A DNA stretch of 6,923 nucleotides from CAJQQY01 sp964352225 (GTDB lineage Bacteria > Bacteroidota > Bacteroidia > Chitinophagales > Saprospiraceae). The stretch spans positions 1 through 6,923 of the forward strand of contig CAYGRM010000357.1 in assembly GCA_964352225.1 (NCBI GenBank), written 5' to 3'. The position numbers were made by a program, and so were the translations under genes. The notes beneath the pieces were generated by a model. The model saw only the letters and a list, made by a program, of their open reading frames with translations, did no database searches and was not told where the DNA came from. Below, piece after piece: positions 6,081 to 6,923 of the stretch; the first letter of the stretch is position 1, and each line of letters opens with the position of its first letter.

Positions 6081-6659
6081 TTATCTCCATTCAATTTTCT
6101 CTGCAATCGATCTTCGCATCCCTCCAATCTCAGGCATCTGATGATACCCCATGTACAAAAATCCTAAACATCTTTCTCCTTCTTTCAATTCCAAGTATTC
6201 ATTTAAATGTTTAATCGTCCCCGGTGAACTCCAATAACAACCAATGTTGTAAGCCGTGCAAGTCAAATACATATTTTGCACCGCAGCGCCGACGGAAGCA
6301 ATTTCTTCCCACTCAGGAATACTTTCTTTCGGATCACGCTGCATACAAATTGCAATCATGGTATCACTTTGCAAAGCCTTCTTTAAAGGTTTTCTATATT
6401 TCATTTCTGAAAATTTTTCAGCGGGTGTAATTGCTTTATACACTTCCGAAAGTTTATTTCCCAACTGTTCCAAAGCATCTCCTCGAAAAACTTTGAACCT
6501 CCATGGTTCGGTCAATTTGTGCGTAGGGGCCCAATTGGCATTTTCCAAAACTTGCTCAATGATCTCTTTTGGAATTGGTTTTTGAATATAAGATTTTGGA
6601 AAAATGGAGCGTCGATTTTTAATTAATTCGTTGACTTGCTCAGGCAAAATTTTATTCAT
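6081..6659 (-). CDS. Nitroreductase-family flavoprotein (FMN-dependent NAD(P)H oxidoreductase)
   Basis: From the ATG at 6659-6657 it is 192 residues, typical of single-domain nitroreductases. The N-terminal motif NRRSIF (15-20) supplies the FMN-phosphate-binding arginines. ANWAPTHKLTEPWRF (residues about 40-54) matches the APSHHNxQPWRF region of the YdjA-like branch. The region ASVGAAVQNMYLTC...NIGCYWSS is the conserved dimer and flavin-contact helix and turn, and LGFLYMGY near the end is the last core strand. The family reduces nitro compounds, quinones or enals with NAD(P)H in the cytoplasm; the true substrate cannot be read here. An upstream in-frame TTG (6683-6681) would add eight residues, but it lies inside the -7 promoter box, so the ATG is preferred. 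The gene is convergent with the M56 gene and divergent from the membrane gene at 6791. Confidence 0.9.
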   Translation of the reverse strand: MNKILPEQVNELIKNRRSIFPKSYIQKPIPKEIIEQVLENANWAPTHKLTEPWRFKVFRGDALEQLGNKLSEVYKAITPAEKFSEMKYRKPLKKALQSDTMIAICMQRDPKESIPEWEEIASVGAAVQNMYLTCTAYNIGCYWSSPGTIKHLNEYLELKEGERCLGFLYMGYHQMPEIGGMRRSIAEKIEWR

Positions 6660-6680
6660 CGTCGTTGATTTTATTTTGTG

Positions 6681-6688
6681 CAAAAATA
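6681..6688 (-). promoter_or_regulatory. -7 box TATTTTTG of the nitroreductase promoter
   Basis: Read on the minus strand, 6688-6681 is TATTTTTG, an exact TAnnTTTG match 21 bp upstream of the ATG at 6659. No convincing TTG -33 box is found about 20 nt further upstream (CAT is there), so the promoter may be weak or need an activator. The match overlaps the in-frame TTG that would otherwise be read as a start. Confidence 0.55.
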
Positions 6689-6716
6689 GAACATTTGATG
6701 TCTTTATAATGTTCTA
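6687..6716. promoter_or_regulatory. Palindrome TAGAACAT-N14-ATGTTCTA, candidate operator
   Basis: Perfect 8-bp arms at 6687-6694 and 6709-6716 are separated by 14 bp. The palindrome occupies the spacer between the -7 and -33 positions of the nitroreductase promoter and overlaps the -7 box by 2 bp, where a dimeric repressor would block polymerase. It also lies 32 bp upstream of the -33 box of the divergent promoter. The cognate regulator is not in the window. Confidence 0.5.
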
Positions 6717-6748
6717 AGGGTAGGATTAAAATAAACTTTCAATTTTTA

Positions 6749-6779
6749 TTGAAAGTTATGAAAACAGTGCTTATCTTTA
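6749..6779 (+). promoter_or_regulatory. Candidate promoter for the 3' membrane-protein gene
   Basis: TTG (6749-6751), 20 nt, then TATCTTTA (6772-6779): one base off TAnnTTTG and the same spacing as the promoter at 1780-1810. Transcription would begin just before the ATG at 6791, giving a very short leader. Confidence 0.45.
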
Positions 6780-6790
6780 AATTAATTAAC

Positions 6791-6923
6791 ATGAAGCAGA
6801 ATATACAAACTCAAAAATTTTGGCTTAGTACAGGTTTTATTATCCAAAGTCTTTTATTTTTTGCTGCTATTGGAAGTGGCCTTGTAGGGGTTTTTACAGG
6901 AGGAATGGCCTTGTTGATTTTTG
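6791..6923 (+). CDS. N-terminal part of a membrane protein, unknown function (3' end outside window)
   Basis: The frame from ATG 6791 stays open to the window end and gives 44 residues: a polar start MKQNIQTQKFWLS, then a long hydrophobic stretch (about 13-44) rich in Gly, Phe and Leu. This is enough for one membrane helix and the start of a second (GLVGVFTGGMALLIF). I do not recognise the family from so short a piece. An in-frame ATG at 6758 would add 11 residues, but it falls between the -33 and -7 boxes of the candidate promoter, so 6791 is preferred. The gene is divergent from the nitroreductase and may share the palindromic site between them. Confidence 0.6.
   Translation, partial: MKQNIQTQKFWLSTGFIIQSLLFFAAIGSGLVGVFTGGMALLIF

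Noticed and set aside
6224..6585. Two overlapping plus-strand frames (6224-6430, 6256-6585) inside the nitroreductase gene
   Set aside because: They are antisense to conserved flavin-binding regions of the nitroreductase and have no promoter or domain signal of their own.

Overview
The window comes from an AT-rich member of the Bacteroidota. Four things support this: a Por secretion (T9SS) C-terminal sorting domain, TonB-type domains on an M56 peptidase, starts preceded by A-rich stretches rather than Shine-Dalgarno sites, and two or three matches to the Bacteroidota promoter pattern TTG / TAnnTTTG. The PRFPGC motif before the TonB domains recalls Saprospirales-like lineages, but the sequence alone cannot fix the family.

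Layout. (1) 3-299 (+) is the 3' end of an alpha/beta-hydrolase gene. It converges on, and overlaps by 9 bp, an O-antigen ligase/polymerase-like membrane protein at 291-1598 (-). (2) The 232-bp divergent gap 1599-1830 holds three small hairpins, an enclosing inverted repeat and a good promoter for the next gene. (3) 1831-3012 (+) is a secreted TPR-repeat protein whose stop codon lies in the loop of a CCCC/GGGG hairpin. (4) 3013-3196 carries a degenerate ATCCG tandem array. (5) 3197-3556 and 3599-5908 (+) form a two-gene operon: a BlaI/MecI-type repressor and a large M56 (BlaR1-type) metallopeptidase. After the fourth membrane helix the peptidase carries two TonB C-terminal domains, a TonB-receptor plug-like segment and a T9SS sorting domain. 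(6) 5909-6080 holds a strong terminator followed at once by a 104-bp element with perfect 26-bp inverted arms. (7) 6081-6659 (-) is a nitroreductase. (8) From 6791 (+) a membrane protein begins and runs off the window.

How the genes fit together. The repressor/M56 pair is the only clear functional unit. By analogy with BlaI-BlaR1, a periplasmic event would activate the cytoplasmic zinc protease, which would lift repression. The usual penicillin-binding sensor is absent and is replaced by cell-envelope interaction modules and an apparent outer-membrane export signal. This is the most unusual feature of the window. The other genes look like independent single-gene units. The nitroreductase and the 3' membrane gene are divergent and share a regulatory region with an 8+8 bp palindrome beside the nitroreductase -7 box.
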